NCBI RefSeq assembly: GCF_050948175.1
Contig: NC_135195.1
Span: forward strand, 2,508,001-2,572,000
Source of the DNA: Xylocopa sonorina
Taxonomy: Eukaryota > Arthropoda > Insecta > Hymenoptera > Apidae
Length of the DNA: 64,000 bases
Direction: 5' to 3'
Of this stretch, positions 23,226 through 36,733 are shown piece after piece; positions within the stretch are counted from its first letter, which is position 1; the number at the start of each line of letters is the position of its first letter. The notes under the pieces are model-generated. The model did no database searches and had not been told where the DNA came from. It saw only the letters and a list, made by a program, of their open reading frames with translations. Made by a program: the position numbers and the translations under genes.

Positions 23226-25741
23226 TGCAAAACCATTGAAGAAACAAGATCAGAACAAAAAACTCTGCAATTGCTTTAACCTGCAAATATTTCATAAACT
23301 AAGAACGATAAATCTTTCCATAAATTTTCAGAGAAATTTAAACGGAGAAGCTGAATCGATTAAAGATTCCTCGAACCAAATGTCCGCCATGTTTGTCCTC
23401 TAAAGCATAATATATTTCACAAACGGACTAGCAAAGGAACGAAAAGAAAAGAATATTAAAAAATCGACGCATAAATTGGATAGAGCGAAAACCGAAAGCG
23501 GAAGATCGTGTCGTTTGGAGCGACCGGAGGTGTTTCTAAATCAGCCTTTACGGGGCCTAAAGAGGAGAAAACGGGTATTTCCTGTATGCTGATGATGGAC
23601 CACCTTACAGTTAGGCCAATTGGATCGCCCACGCGCAGTAGAAATCCGTGAAAGGAATACCGTTAAATTGCTCCGTGGCTTTTCTCCCCCGGTGAAACTA
23701 TTCAAGGTATACCACTTTTAATTTGGCAATGACGCAACTTACCTGCGAGCCCTGTCGTCGTCGTCGTGGGCGTTTTCTATCGAACGCGTAAGTAAAACTA
23801 TGCCCACGTTTGCCACCGGAGGTCGACCCGTGTGATCTCGTATCGCGTGACATATAGCCAACAAATTTGTTTCAGCGAATCGACGACAGTCTGAACCAAT
23901 TATCGCGGTCGATGATTTCACGATCGAAGCGTGTAGTTCGTGAACACTGGTCGAAGAGTCTGCGAGCTCTCGCAGGCGTGATGATTAATCTTAAGGACAG
24001 TAGTAACACTTTTACAGTAGTTGGTATTTCGAAGTTGCTGCTTAGATTGTGATCAGCTGTTGTTCATCCGCGATACAAGATTTTAATATTTCTTGAGTGT
24101 GAATTTTGATTTAAAGGAATTTCTATAGTTTATATGGGAGTAATATTATGATAGATTCTAAAAACAGAGCTAGTTGTTTTGTAATTCCATTTATGAATTT
24201 TGTTATTATTTATGTGTGTTGCAATTGTGTGTATGCATAGATGTTTGTCAGCGATGAGTGAATAAGCATGATACGAGAATATCGTGAATGGGCCATTAAA
24301 ATGAAACTTTTCCATCCAACGCTCGTTATTTTTAAATTGTTGTATATAACATCATTTCTAGCGATATATTCTTGTGCAATTATCGAATCAACTTTCATCT
24401 TTATACTATTTATTGCATTCATTGTATGCAAAGTGTTTTTGGTGAATTTATATAGCATACATCCAGCCTCTAATCATTAAATCAGAACCTGATACTGAAT
24501 AATAACACGTTACACACACGTACACGTGTACAGTGAGACATACGTTTGCAATACATATTTCAGTACCCAATGAGACGTGAAATTAGAGTACTGTCCAGTA
24601 ATAATAATTTGTCAATAATAATTTGTCTATTTAAACGTGCTTACACAATTTCAACCCCTAACCCTGCGCAATTAATATTTCCGTTAAATTTTATTTTCAT
24701 CGCAAAGACAAAACAAGCAGCTCGGAATTTTGTGGAATTTTAAAAAACCTGAAACAATAAGGAATCAGATTAGAGAACGAATGTGGTAATCACTGAGAGA
24801 ATCGTACGCTGCGGCACTAAAATAATTAGAACCATGTAAATCGTAGAGCGAAGCGACAACCACCTCGTTCCATCCACTGCTCGACGCTGAACACGAGGCA
24901 ACATCCGCCTCCTCCATTCATCGTCACCTCGTCATCACCCACCGCGTCGTATTATTTACAACGGGACCGGGAAATTAAAGTGATTCATAGCGTCAACATT
25001 CGGAACAAAGCTCTCGTTCGGTCGAAAGTATGTAGCTTCGAGGCGGCTCGTTAAAACCGCCATTATTCACGCATACGCGGGCCAGTTATTACCGCAACCC
25101 GTTGCCACACGAGGCGAAAAAAGAAACGGTCCTTCGAGCGATCTCTTCGAATAGCAGAGCAGCCACGATAGTAGTAACGAGATCTACCCGAGAGAAGCCG
25201 GGCAAAAACCGATACACGTACACATCTGCGTGTACCGTCCGTGGACACCGTGTATAATACCAGACGGTGTCACTTGCACGAGTTACCACTGTGGAACTTT
25301 GATTGGACGACGGCTGTGCGAGGGAGAGAGAGAGGAGCTGCCGGGTAAATGTCAATAGGCGGATGACGGAAGAGAAGGGAGGTGAAAAGGGAGAGAGAAA
25401 GAGAGGGAGGATGATTATTTCGCTGTTTCGATCTGTCTCCGAATGCACGGGCGATCGTGGCTGCAGGTAAAACCCGCCGATCGCGATTGGCAGCTCTCTC
25501 GATGTGGAAATTCTCCCACTCGAATGGCACACTGCCCACCACCGTTCTAAAGAGAGGAGTTCGCGATCGCGATCCGCGGATCGAGCTAACCCTACCCTTC
25601 CCTTCTCTTCCCTTCCCTTTCGATCGCCATACCGGCTAATTCGAGGAAATATGGCTGTCCGAATCGCTCGCGGGACGCTTAATGGATTCTGACTTTGTCG
25701 TTGCTAATTAATCGAGGCGGCGTGTTTTTTCTTTTTTTTTG

Positions 25742-25744
<3 letters not shown>
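23226..25744. other. Gene-free stretch
   Basis: Mostly AT-rich, with a CpG-rich patch at about 24850-25700 that contains GAGAGA-rich segments near 25320-25410. GTACACGTGTAC at 24520-24531 is a 12-bp palindrome containing a CACGTG E-box. No supported gene other than the low-confidence exon listed separately. Confidence 0.4.
23743..23890 (-). other. Candidate minus-strand upstream exon
   Basis: The minus strand carries a perfect consensus donor GCTCGCAG|GTAAGT (gt at 23742-23741). The preceding 148 nt after a weak acceptor (ATTGGTTCAG, AG at 23892-23891) are open in one frame, ending IENAHDDDDRAR in phase 2. This does not match the phase 1 needed by the exon at 7520, so if joined directly it would have to be 5' UTR or splice through a further exon. 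A single perfect donor is expected about once by chance in a window this size. Confidence 0.2.

Positions 25745-25783
<39 letters not shown>
25745..25783 (+). repeat. (CT)n microsatellite, about 19 units
   Basis: Uninterrupted TC/CT run of about 39 bp directly after a T-rich stretch (TTTTCTTTTTTTTTG). Confidence 0.95.
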
Positions 25784-25786
<3 letters not shown>

Positions 25787-28700
25787 CATCAGTGGAATTC
25801 AGGGGGTATTTTGAAAGTTTGGATATCAATGGAACAGTCTGGTTCTTTCTATATCGTACAATTAGTTGGTGTTATAAAAATTTTCTAATATTTTCAAGGA
25901 AATTTAGGGACATGTTATAGAATTTTATTACTGCATCATTGAAGAATTTTCTTTCTCTTTTTGCAACATAATAACAATTATTTTTTGATTGAGAAGTCTT
26001 TCAGATGAGCCTGATAGCGATATTATAAAGAGGGAAAGTATACCGAGACGAAAGCTAGATGAATCTTGCAGCGTCTGTTGAATTAAACAAAACACAGTGT
26101 GTAATTTAATTTAATTCAGAATCATTTTAAACAGCTGATACAGTCATTTCACCAGCGCTCTGTACGTATCATTAAATATCCTTAAGTAGTTCGAATTTAT
26201 TTTTTGATGCAAAGGATATTATCGCTAATGAGGTATGCAAGATTACTATAATCATACTCAGTGCACTCTACCATTATAGAAAAACGTGACATAAACTGCG
26301 CATTATGTACATATAATAATCGAACGATACATTTTCCAGATTACGTTGATAAAATTCATAATTACACTGCCTTTCCTTTCTATTTTTTCCCTATCTCGTC
26401 TTATCTGTTCTAATTCGCAATTTCATCGCATACGTCCGTTTAAAGTTTGCAACTCCATTCTCCGCTACCACAGAATTCGCAACAGTCGCGAGTAATTCTT
26501 AGCGTCGCATAAATCTCTCGAAATTACCCAATTTAAAGTCTCATTATCGCGAAACTTTCCGGTATTTTAAAGTTCGCGATTCGATTAAACGATAATTTAC
26601 AGTGTTATCCGTTTCCCAGCTTCAGACTCATAGAATTCGTTAATCGCTACACTCGCATCGCGAATAAAGTCCACGATTACCGTTTTCTTCTCGTCCCTGC
26701 GATTAAGACGTCCGTGCGCAACGTTCGCTGAGAAAAACGTGACGTCGCGTTCGATCCTTCGTCCGCGACCAGTTCGCGATTAGAATTCGCTCGCGTCGAA
26801 ACGCGTTTTCGCGATTCGCGGGCAAAAAACCAGCTCGACGGTGGTATCGAGCGTTTTACAGCGAAGCGCGCGCTAGATTTTATATTTAGGAAGCCACCAT
26901 GTAACCCTAGAACTACTGAATTAGGTTGGAACGAAGACGCTGGCACCCACGCACGCCACTCTCGCGCCTCTTGGTGTTCCGCGTTTGTTTATCGCTAAAA
27001 GTCTTGCAACTTCGCGACGCAGTTGGACGAGGCCTGTCGCCCAAAGCTGCGCGCACCGCTGTTGCAAACGTAACGCTCGTCCGTCTACGTAATTCGCATA
27101 AACGAATGAAATTACATTTCTTTTTTTTCTTCTCACCCGGAAAATGTAACGTTCGTGGCTTCTTTTTTTTTAGATTCGTGATATATGCGTGTTTTTTAGA
27201 ATCGTGTAAGAATCGAAACGTTTTTCTTAAAATATACAGAAGCAGGCCAGGTTGAAGATGGTGCTCGAAACGGAGATTATCGATCAGCTGTCGGTGTTTC
27301 TGTAAAAGTATTCTCTCGCAGAATGTTTCTCTTCGATAACGAGGCACCCAATAAAGAGCAATCTCTGTTATTCAATCAAAACCCTCGTATGCGCAATCTA
27401 TAAAATTCATATACAATAAATTCAATTTATAGCAGGTGGTATACAGATTGGTATACGTTCGTATCAAACGTATACGAATCAGTTCGTTATAAGACACTCG
27501 ACGATACAATCGCAGAGGTATAAAGCTCGCTAATTTCAGAGTATAAAAATAAGAGTACAAAAATAATCGAGGATAACGTATCTCGCTGAGAACAGAGACA
27601 ACTGAGATCGTATTCACCGATCGTGTCTGAGATAAACGAAAGCTATCGAACGTTGAATAGTAAATTCGCGAAATGGCCTGAAGACTCGCGAAGCAAAATC
27701 CGCGGTTGGAAGTTACGAAAATATACGAACAAGAGATTATATAATCGACGAATATTTACATCGCGGTAAATGATTGGAGAAAAGTAGGAAAATCGGCTCT
27801 GGATATTTTCATCGAGGCGGTACTTCCGCGCGGAAAGTCGACCTAGATCGATCCTGTCGCCGTAAATGGGGATGTAATTCGTCGAATATAAAACTAGTTC
27901 TGCCCACGTAATCGCGGATCGATCCTGGCGTCGATAAGCCGAATGGAACCGCCGTGGCGAGTTCTCTTAATTAAAAAACGAGGCAACGTTTTCGTGGCGG
28001 CTACCACCGGAGATAAATATGCGTGCGTGCCAATGGCATCGATCAGAGAGTTCGTAAATGGTACCCGGTCGACGGTCGTTCATTATTCACCGTCGTTTTA
28101 GCTACGCAAACCGAGCGCGGTGGTTAAAACGAAGGGCACAATTAAACGCGCGGGACTACCGTGTCGTTAATCAAAATAAGGCAGAAACAATTTAGGATGC
28201 TACTTAGCCGGACGGGTCCGCGCTGCCTCCCTGAGTATTGTTAATGCCTCTATCCCTTGCGCCGCTCGCGGAATTTAAATAAATTTCAATACGGTGCCGC
28301 GGTCGCTCGATCAACCTTGCCGCGCAACTTTTACTTTTTAAACGAAACTGCTTAATATTTACGCGTTTGATTGATCGTCGGCTAAGTTTGGTCACGCGAA
28401 CCTCCTTTCGGACGTTTTGCCATTTTCTTCGCGTGCTCGTTTCATGCAGATACGTTAACTATCTCGTCGAGGGGAGCGACGCTTTCGAAACGTCCAGATT
28501 CAAAGAAATTATGTAAACCGTGAGGTGGAATTCTGATAGTCGTTCGTGATCGAATTCGTTAGAATATACGTCTGGCGGTCTTGCGTCTGGTAGTCGTGCA
28601 CAAAGTTACTTGTGGATGCTCGACGAGTTTTGTTCAGCGCGTACAGTTGAATGTCGTGTTTTTAATGCGAAATATATTTGTTTATTTTTAGTTCTGGCAG

Positions 28701-31700
28701 TGCAAACTCTATTTCTATGTTATAAAACAAATAAGAGGATATATTCGTGCAAAGGCTAACAGATACACACGTACATACGCGTGACTCGATTAATTCTACA
28801 TTTGTTAAAATTTCAAAATCTATCATATTACAATTAATATAGTGTAATAAGTGTAATTTATCGCGAACCCCAGACAACTTCAAATTGTACGATGTTTCTA
28901 TTCTAAAAAGTAGTCCGAAATAAATCAAACAGTAAATCTGGAAATGAGTCAGAGCGAGGGAGAAGAAGACTGTAGTGACACCGAAATAAATTCTTATTCG
29001 AATAATAATTCAAACGGATCGTAAATAACAGTTTAAAGTAACATTGTAATCGGACCAATCTCTTCGAAAAGAAAAAAGGAAGAGGAAAACATTTTCGTAT
29101 TTCCTTCTCACAGATTCTGTTAAATATCACCAAAATTTATATCCACGATATCGAACTTCTTTTTTAAAAATATCTCGCGATCATTCGCGTTTCCTTCTAC
29201 GCAAGATCCACTGTTTCGTCGTAACCTTACTTTGGTAACGAAAGTTCGCCCTGAATCGATCGAACGTTAACTAATGAGACGTCACAACGACTTTACCCGC
29301 TCCCTTTCGATACTTTGTCGTTCGATATCGCTGGTGGTCATGCCGATGCAGCATCGTTTCGACGTAAAGCGTCGAAAAAGCGGTGTCGGATTGCGCAACG
29401 GTGTATTTTTCCCCGTAGAAACGTGGCAGGAATGACGAAATCGCTGGTCGTCTCACGCCAATCCACAAATCCTATTTTCACACCGTCCGCCACACCTGTT
29501 TGAGATGTATTTTTGGTTTCCCTGGTTTGTCTCGGAGTTTGCGAGCTTTACGACCGCCCCGCTGCCGTTCGAGGAATGATGGATCACCTTCTAAATGTAA
29601 GACCGTTCTCCAATAGGAGAACCGCGCGCGGCCATTGTACCCAGCGTGGAGAAACAACCGCGTGGAGATCTTTCGCGCGAACGCGAAACACAACGACGTG
29701 CAATGATTCTGGAATCGAGGAGACTGGGTAAAAATAGTTGTCAAAACGGAGAGATGTTTTGAGAACGGAGAAATGGATAGACGCGAATGTTTGGTCATAT
29801 ATTCGTGACACTTGATTGCGACATCTTCAGCCTTCTCAGTAATTAATTAGCAATTGGATTAAGATAACGATCCATGTTTTTAAGAGAAATGTGTTTCTAA
29901 CCGACAACTGTCCAATTTACACTTTATGCACGACAAATGCGACATTCGTATTGGTAGTTTAACAAAATTGAAATATACGTATGTTCTGCTTAGGTGACGA
30001 AGGATTAACGTTGTATTATGTTTATAATTATACGAACTGATAAACGAAATTAATATTGGAAACAAAAGTATCTTCGGAAAAAAATGTTTTACCATTTAGA
30101 AACTCAAATTATAATATAGTTATGTAGTAATGTACTCATCATTAAATTTCTACATACACGCATCCATCTTATAAAAGAGAAAAATCCACAAACAAATAGT
30201 AGATATAAAAGCCTAAGAATCTCCATTCAAGCAGTGTCCTAACGACCCAAAGAAGATGCATCGATTCTTTACCATGGTACATCGCTGATACCTGTTAGAC
30301 GCGAGCCTCTACGCACCCCAGTCTCTCTTAATCTTCTCATCGATTTGCGTACCGTCGATCGTCGAACTTTCACGTCCCAACGGCGGCCATTACTCACTTA
30401 ACCCGGCGGTACGGTGCGTTTGAACCGGGCTGTACAAATATTAACGCAACCTGCGTGGATTTCGCAATGACTCGGCTCTTTGTTACGCATCGCATACGGC
30501 TATGCGCTTTATGTTTTGACACGGACGTACGTCTTAATTAATCAGGAGATCGTTCGTCGAAGATAACCGACTCGCATCGCGCGCGCTCGCGCGCGAATTC
30601 GAAAAGATTCGACGGGAGAAAGTTTCGCGGACGCGACTAACGGCGTGTTTGTTAGAGGAGAGACGAGAAGCCGAGATAAAGTGCAGCTTGAATAGAACGT
30701 TTGTGCTCGCGGAGTCGACTACGAGCATTGTGGTGGTATCAATTATTTATTGCACTTTCGTTCGTTCCGCTTGAGATTCATATTTCATTCTTTGGATGCA
30801 GAGTTTTAAGGTACAATCGTGAGTTTGCGCGAATGAGTGTACAGTGACTGGCATTTGAAATACTATTTACAAGCTTATGGACCTCGATTCTGCAATATAT
30901 TTGAAAAAAAACGCAATCGCAATGTTAATATTTGAAGAGACAAATCTAAGGCTCGTACACAAAAGCTGTAATCATATTCACGATTGATACATTGACGTAT
31001 CAACTTGCTCACCATTTTCATAACGAGGAATGATACAGTGGTATCCACGAGCAAAGATAATACCATACATTTGTTCTTATTCATTATCATACGCAATGAA
31101 CAGCGCGTGTCTCGAGAGTAGTGGCTACCGTCTGACTAGACTCGTCGCAATCTACTGTCCGGGCTGCGCCACTGGTTGCGGAGTTGTCGCGGTTACGAAT
31201 GGGTTAATGGGGTTAACGGACTCCTGCGTGCACACGTAATTGGTTAATCTAAACGAAGATTAAATAATTAATCCCAATCGTTAATCCGACCGACTGTTAA
31301 CCACTTAAATCATTAATTATAATTGCGCATCGGATTCATAATTAAGTATTCCAATTCCAATCGTTAATCGCTACATCAATTACTTTCATTCGTACAACAT
31401 GTCTCCAATGATAACCGCTATATCAACGTTCATTTAATTTCCAAATAAGCAAGATTCCCGTATTTAAAAAAAAGAAGGCGAGATAGCAGACGAACGTCGT
31501 TTCCCATATAGAATGGAAAGGAGGCGTAGAAGCTGGCGTTAAAAGGGTTAAAAGGGACGGCGCGGAGATCGATCCCGCGGTGCGCGCGTTCGTTCGTCCA
31601 TGCCGAATACGTTGCTGCGGGAGATTCATTTGAACGATTCGACTCAAGGGTGCTTCCCCCTCCCCCGTTCGTTCCTCTCGCAGAGGGAGATGTTCGAGTG

Positions 31701-34700
31701 CGTGCGCAGTGCCGGTGTCACTTAAGGACTTGCAGTTTTCGCGGGACGTCGGCTCCCAGGTATGCCTATCCGTGGAACACCACGCGGACTCCGACCGCTG
31801 TGGAATCTCTGGATATCTTCCATCGTAACGATCTTCCGGGTGTGCGCCCTTTCATACCGCGTGGCGCGTTATTAAATAAAACCAGCCGGCCCGTAAATCA
31901 CCGGATGCCATCCTGGACGGGGTTCGGAGAATCCTCTCGCGTGGGAGTGAACGATGCGGCCAATAAATGGTTATTAATCGTCGCGAAAAACCGCTCGCAG
32001 CCAGATACTCTCTGGTACCGATCGCGACGGTGTCCTCGCGCGACCGACGAAACGAGGAAACCGCGCTTCGTACGTTGCAACGTGTTATTAACGGGCGTAA
32101 TTGCCGAGTGAATCACACGAGACCTTGGAACAGGATGAATAAACAGAAATAGAGTGGCGAATCGGGAAAACCATTTACGGCGCCGCTTATCGACGTCGAA
32201 TTTCAACGAACGCCTCTATCGCGACTAACCATCTATAATTAAATCCGGTTAATGGCGCGCTGGATGTTACCAACGGCACGCTACTTAGTACCAGCGCGTT
32301 TCAGAGGACCGACGGTGTGTAACTTCTCAATGTCAAACACGATCGTTAAACTAGCGACGCGCGGTGCAGACTTCTGCACGGAATTGTTTATCGAGCAGAA
32401 CCATATTTGTCACAGCTATTTTTACGACTAAACTCTGCCGGGTGGTTGGCAATTACGTTTCGTCACGTGCAAGCGTTATGCAACGGGAGAACCTGCCACG
32501 GGACTAGACTAAATCATCGAATTTATGTCGCCTTTGAACGTTTCCGTCTAATTTTCGAACGACCTCGGAAAGGTGGACAGATTTTAGCGGCCACCCGTTG
32601 AACGGCAAGTATACTACGAATCGAATCGTTTTTCATGTAATCTCAGAGGCGGATCGCTCGCGAGTGTTTCATCGAAGATAAGAACGATCGACATTATCAG
32701 GGTCCGCGAAATTGCTACGAGGGCGAACGTGATCGTACAAATCCCAGAGACACCTGCGGCTGCCGAACGAGCCGGGCGAAGCGGTTCTTGTCGCGGAATT
32801 AATAATTACACGACACGATGGTAGACGTCATAAAGCAACGCGGAGGCAGAAGAAAAGGAGCAAATACGAGTCAACTCGATTCTTTCGCCGGCCATATACG
32901 GACAAGCCGAGTGAACGAATTATCGGTGGCTAACGACGCGGGGATCGAGCCTTTAAAAAGACGACCGACCGGCTCCGTCCCATTCAGAGGTAAAGCCCGG
33001 CCGGACCTCGTTCGTCTGGTTCACCGCCTCTTCTTCTTTCGCCTTCATTCATCAAACATCGTATTCCAGCGGCGCATCCCGGCAACCCGGACATTATTCA
33101 GCCGCGTTTTTCGACGATAATAGCTGCAGCTCAACAAATAAGATCGTCGAGGACGAGAAACCTTCGTCGTCCGGCGATACGAGGTGCCCGCGTGCATTCC
33201 TAGAAGACCGACGCACCGCGAGCATTCCACCTTTCTTCCGCGCGATTTCAACGCGTGTACCGCGAAAAGAAGTTTGTTATGCGCCGAGTTCTACCTCGGA
33301 AATGACCTGCCCCTTGGAAACTGTGCGCCTCCGCGTTGTTGGATTTTATCCTTTCGTGTCTGTTTACTTCGATATCGGTTGTTTTACGATATTTAGTGGG
33401 TTTTTAACATATAAAACTATTTAGATAGAAATGAAATGAATTCTTCACTTAGGAATTATATTCGTAGCGATACAAGGGATGGTTTTTCAACGACAGCGTA
33501 CAACTAACGTATAACCGTTTATCTCCGTTTTCGAATAAAAACGAAACGAGAGCGAAGGAGAAAAAGCGAAATGCTCCGTAATTAGCTGGCGCAGATCCGA
33601 AGGTGAGACGGGATTTGGCTCGGCTCGTCGACGAAAACCGTCGTGTGTCGGGATAACGGGCGGAGCGCGATAAAAAGGCAATGGATCGAGTGAAAATCGT
33701 AAATAAGAAGGACGAGTCGTGACAGGATGGATGACCGTTCGCAAAAACAAAAGAATTTATACGCGAGATATTGCCGCTTCTTGCGACTATAATCGTAAAT
33801 AGGGGGTTTATGTCTCCTTGGCGGGTGTGTACACCTGAGCGCGCCTGTAATCTCAGGAAAGCAGGATAACGAAGCGGACCGTGGCTGGAATTTTATTGGA
33901 TCGTTAAAGGGAATGGTGATTCGCGGACAATTTGCCCCGTTTAATCCACGCGATCCGTAACTTTCTCTTCTTTTAAATGGTACCTAGCAATACCGAGCAA
34001 CGATCGACGAGATACTCATGACTTCTTAATGTCGCGTGATACTATTCCAGGTATTCCACGCGCCCTTCCATTTATACATCAATGGCGTACGTTCCTTTCG
34101 TTTCGTTCCCGTTTCTATTCTAATCGCACGTGTCTCGCTTCTATTGATTACCCATGGAAATCTGCTGATAATTGAAATTTATCAAACTTTAATTAACCAA
34201 GGAAATGATGCAATTTCTTTTGAATAACATTTTAATACTTACGTCTGATTTCATGCAAAATATAATACAACTAATAGAATTTCATAGATACTTTTAATTA
34301 CTCTAGTCGATATAATTCATTTACTATCACTAAAAATATATTTGTATATATTATTTATATATTTTTTTTTTTTTCATCATTCAAATTCATCCTTTTGCAA
34401 ATCAGATTGATTTCAAGTCGCTACCAATTTGACGTAATTAATGATTTTAATTGTGCATTGAAAATATTCGAACCACACAATATAATCTATAAATTTCAAT
34501 CCCATCTCAAAACTATCATCTTTATTCTACCTTCCTAACCAAATCGTTTACCAGAGGCGCTTCGAGTTACACTTCAAACTGTTCAAGTATAAATAGCAAA
34601 GTTCAGGAAAGCCAGACTTTCCCCAACAAAAACAATTTTCCATCGAACCCGTGGTTTACGAGGTGTCCGCGACACCGTCGTCGAAGCGCGTCTATCGCGC

Positions 34701-36675
34701 GGAGGATCGTGAACCGTAGATCGTTCGCGCGTTTCCAATAACGCCGGGACGCGCACGTACCGCGGAGGATCGTCTGTAATTCCACCCACGTGCTCCGTTC
34801 TGTCCTCCGACGGTCCATTCGTCAAGTCGGCCGAGTGCGCTTAAGTTTCGCTCGTAACCGAGGAAAGATGGACGCGTTTGCGTCCCAATGTGGCAACGAT
34901 CTTATATGAACGCGCGTATATGCGCTGTACCTACGTGACCGCCACATGAGCCACCCTTATCCCATCTAAGGACGTGCCTTCCAGAAAGAAAGCTCGAGAT
35001 AGCAGCTCGATATGAAACGATCCGTGTCAGCAATTATTCACCCCATCTGAACCGCAGGGTGCTCGTTCTACAGAATTGCTTCAAAGGGGTGAACAATGGC
35101 GTCGTGATCTTCGTCGAACATTTGAAATTTATATTTTCAAACTTTTATTATAATATTAACATTCATTGTAAATTTATTATTTGGTCGTTAGAGATTTTAT
35201 TAATCATAACGATAAATGCGATATACTTATTTAAATAACGCATATAACTTAATTTAGTAGGGCGTAACAATTGTAGTAGAGTGATTTATCGTTTCTATTC
35301 TATATAAATGTATCATTTGAGCTGGATTTTATTTTCTTTACTAGAAAGATCCAATTTCCCACAATACTTTTATCTGAACGCACATGAAAACTTAAAGCAT
35401 ACATTTCGTGCATTTATATGCACGCAAAAGATTTGATCGCAATGTAGAAAAGAACGTGGATAATGGCGGTAGTTGGAAAGTCCATGATCCGGACGTCAAT
35501 CGAGCGAATGATCGTCTCGTTTCTCGGTATCCGGCCCATCTGCGACGCCCTCGATCCACGCTTAATTGCGCTTCCAGGATGAACCGTCCGATTTGCATAC
35601 GTCGCGAGCTCGAGTGCGTGCACACGGCTCGAAAATGCCGCGTTAGACGTTTACCCCGAGTAGAAAGCGATAATTTATGATGATCGACCGTTTGAACGCG
35701 GACATCTGACTCGTCCGAAGTCGCTGGCAGAGCTCGAGATGAAAGTTATCGTGGACGCGCAGAGTCGAACTGAAACTCGCGCCTTTTCTTGCTCGCTCTG
35801 TAATGCGACAGCCGTTGCGAACGTTACGAATTTTTCATCCGAGGGAAAGCGGAATGCGTGCTGTTTTGAGTTTCGCGTACGTAACTGCGTGAGAAGCTAT
35901 CGGGCAGATTTTTCGCGAGATAAACGTGTTGGCGATAGAATCTGTGCTTCGAACAGGTTCAAGCATGTGGACGATTTAAATTTCAAAGGAATAGAGGTTA
36001 ACCATGAGAGATTTTCTCAACCTCTCGGACGGCTATGCAAATTTCACATGGGAAAATACGTGGACGATTATCTCGGCCGATAAACGTCTTTGGTATTGCG
36101 ACATGGGCTGAGACTGCGATGCAGATACGATACGTTTGCTTTTCCAGAGATCTAGCATTTACATGCATAATTAATTGATTTTATGTTTTATAATTCGTAG
36201 GCGGAAGCATTTCAATGGAATAGCATTGATAAGTTACACGATTACTCGTTGCTGCCTAATAATTATTGTGTTATGAAAGTATATAGCTATATATCTTCAA
36301 CAGAAATGCAATTATCATTAAATTATAGAATACGTTTCAACAAAAATGGAAAAAAGCACTTGAGAATAATTAAACACTCAGAGTAGAAATTAGCCCAAAA
36401 TAATATCGCAAAACTTTCGAATACAGTGATTAATTACAGAGAAGAAAATTAGACAACGCTTTCGTTGGCGAGCAATTAAATGGACAGAAACTGATGAAAG
36501 AAATGGGGACGCGTCGTCTTCCGATACGAATAAGGCCGCGCGATAGGGGTATCGAGGCGTCGCGCAGTCGCAGGCGCATAAATCCCCGGTTCGCGCGCGA
36601 GACCGATGATGCAACGCGCGCAGCTCGAACGGGTGCATTGTTTTCAGGAGGGACGGGCGATAGAAACGAAAGCGG
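25784..36675. other. Gene-free mosaic
   Basis: AT-rich background with CpG-rich patches near 26650-27080, 27650-28600, 30300-30720, 31550-33350 and 34650-35100. Contains a 13-nt poly-T run near 34362-34374 and an alternating CG run (CGCGCGCTCGCGCGCG) near 30579. No coding exon, tRNA or transposon was recognised. Confidence 0.4.
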
Positions 36676-36690
36676 AAGGCGGCGGCGGTG

Positions 36691-36727
<37 letters not shown>

Positions 36728-36733
36728 GCGGCG
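36676..36733 (+). repeat. Compound trinucleotide repeat (GGC)n-(GTC)n-(GGC)n
   Basis: The run reads GGC repeats, then GTCGTCGTC, then about 11 further GGC/GCG units. Translated frames are poly-Ala, poly-Arg, poly-Asp or poly-Pro on the two strands, with no supporting splice structure, so the open frames here are treated as repeat artefacts. Confidence 0.9.

Noticed and set aside
31650..32111. 153-codon plus-strand open frame
   Set aside because: Composition-driven frame in a CpG-rich patch. No domain, and an antisense frame of similar length overlaps it.
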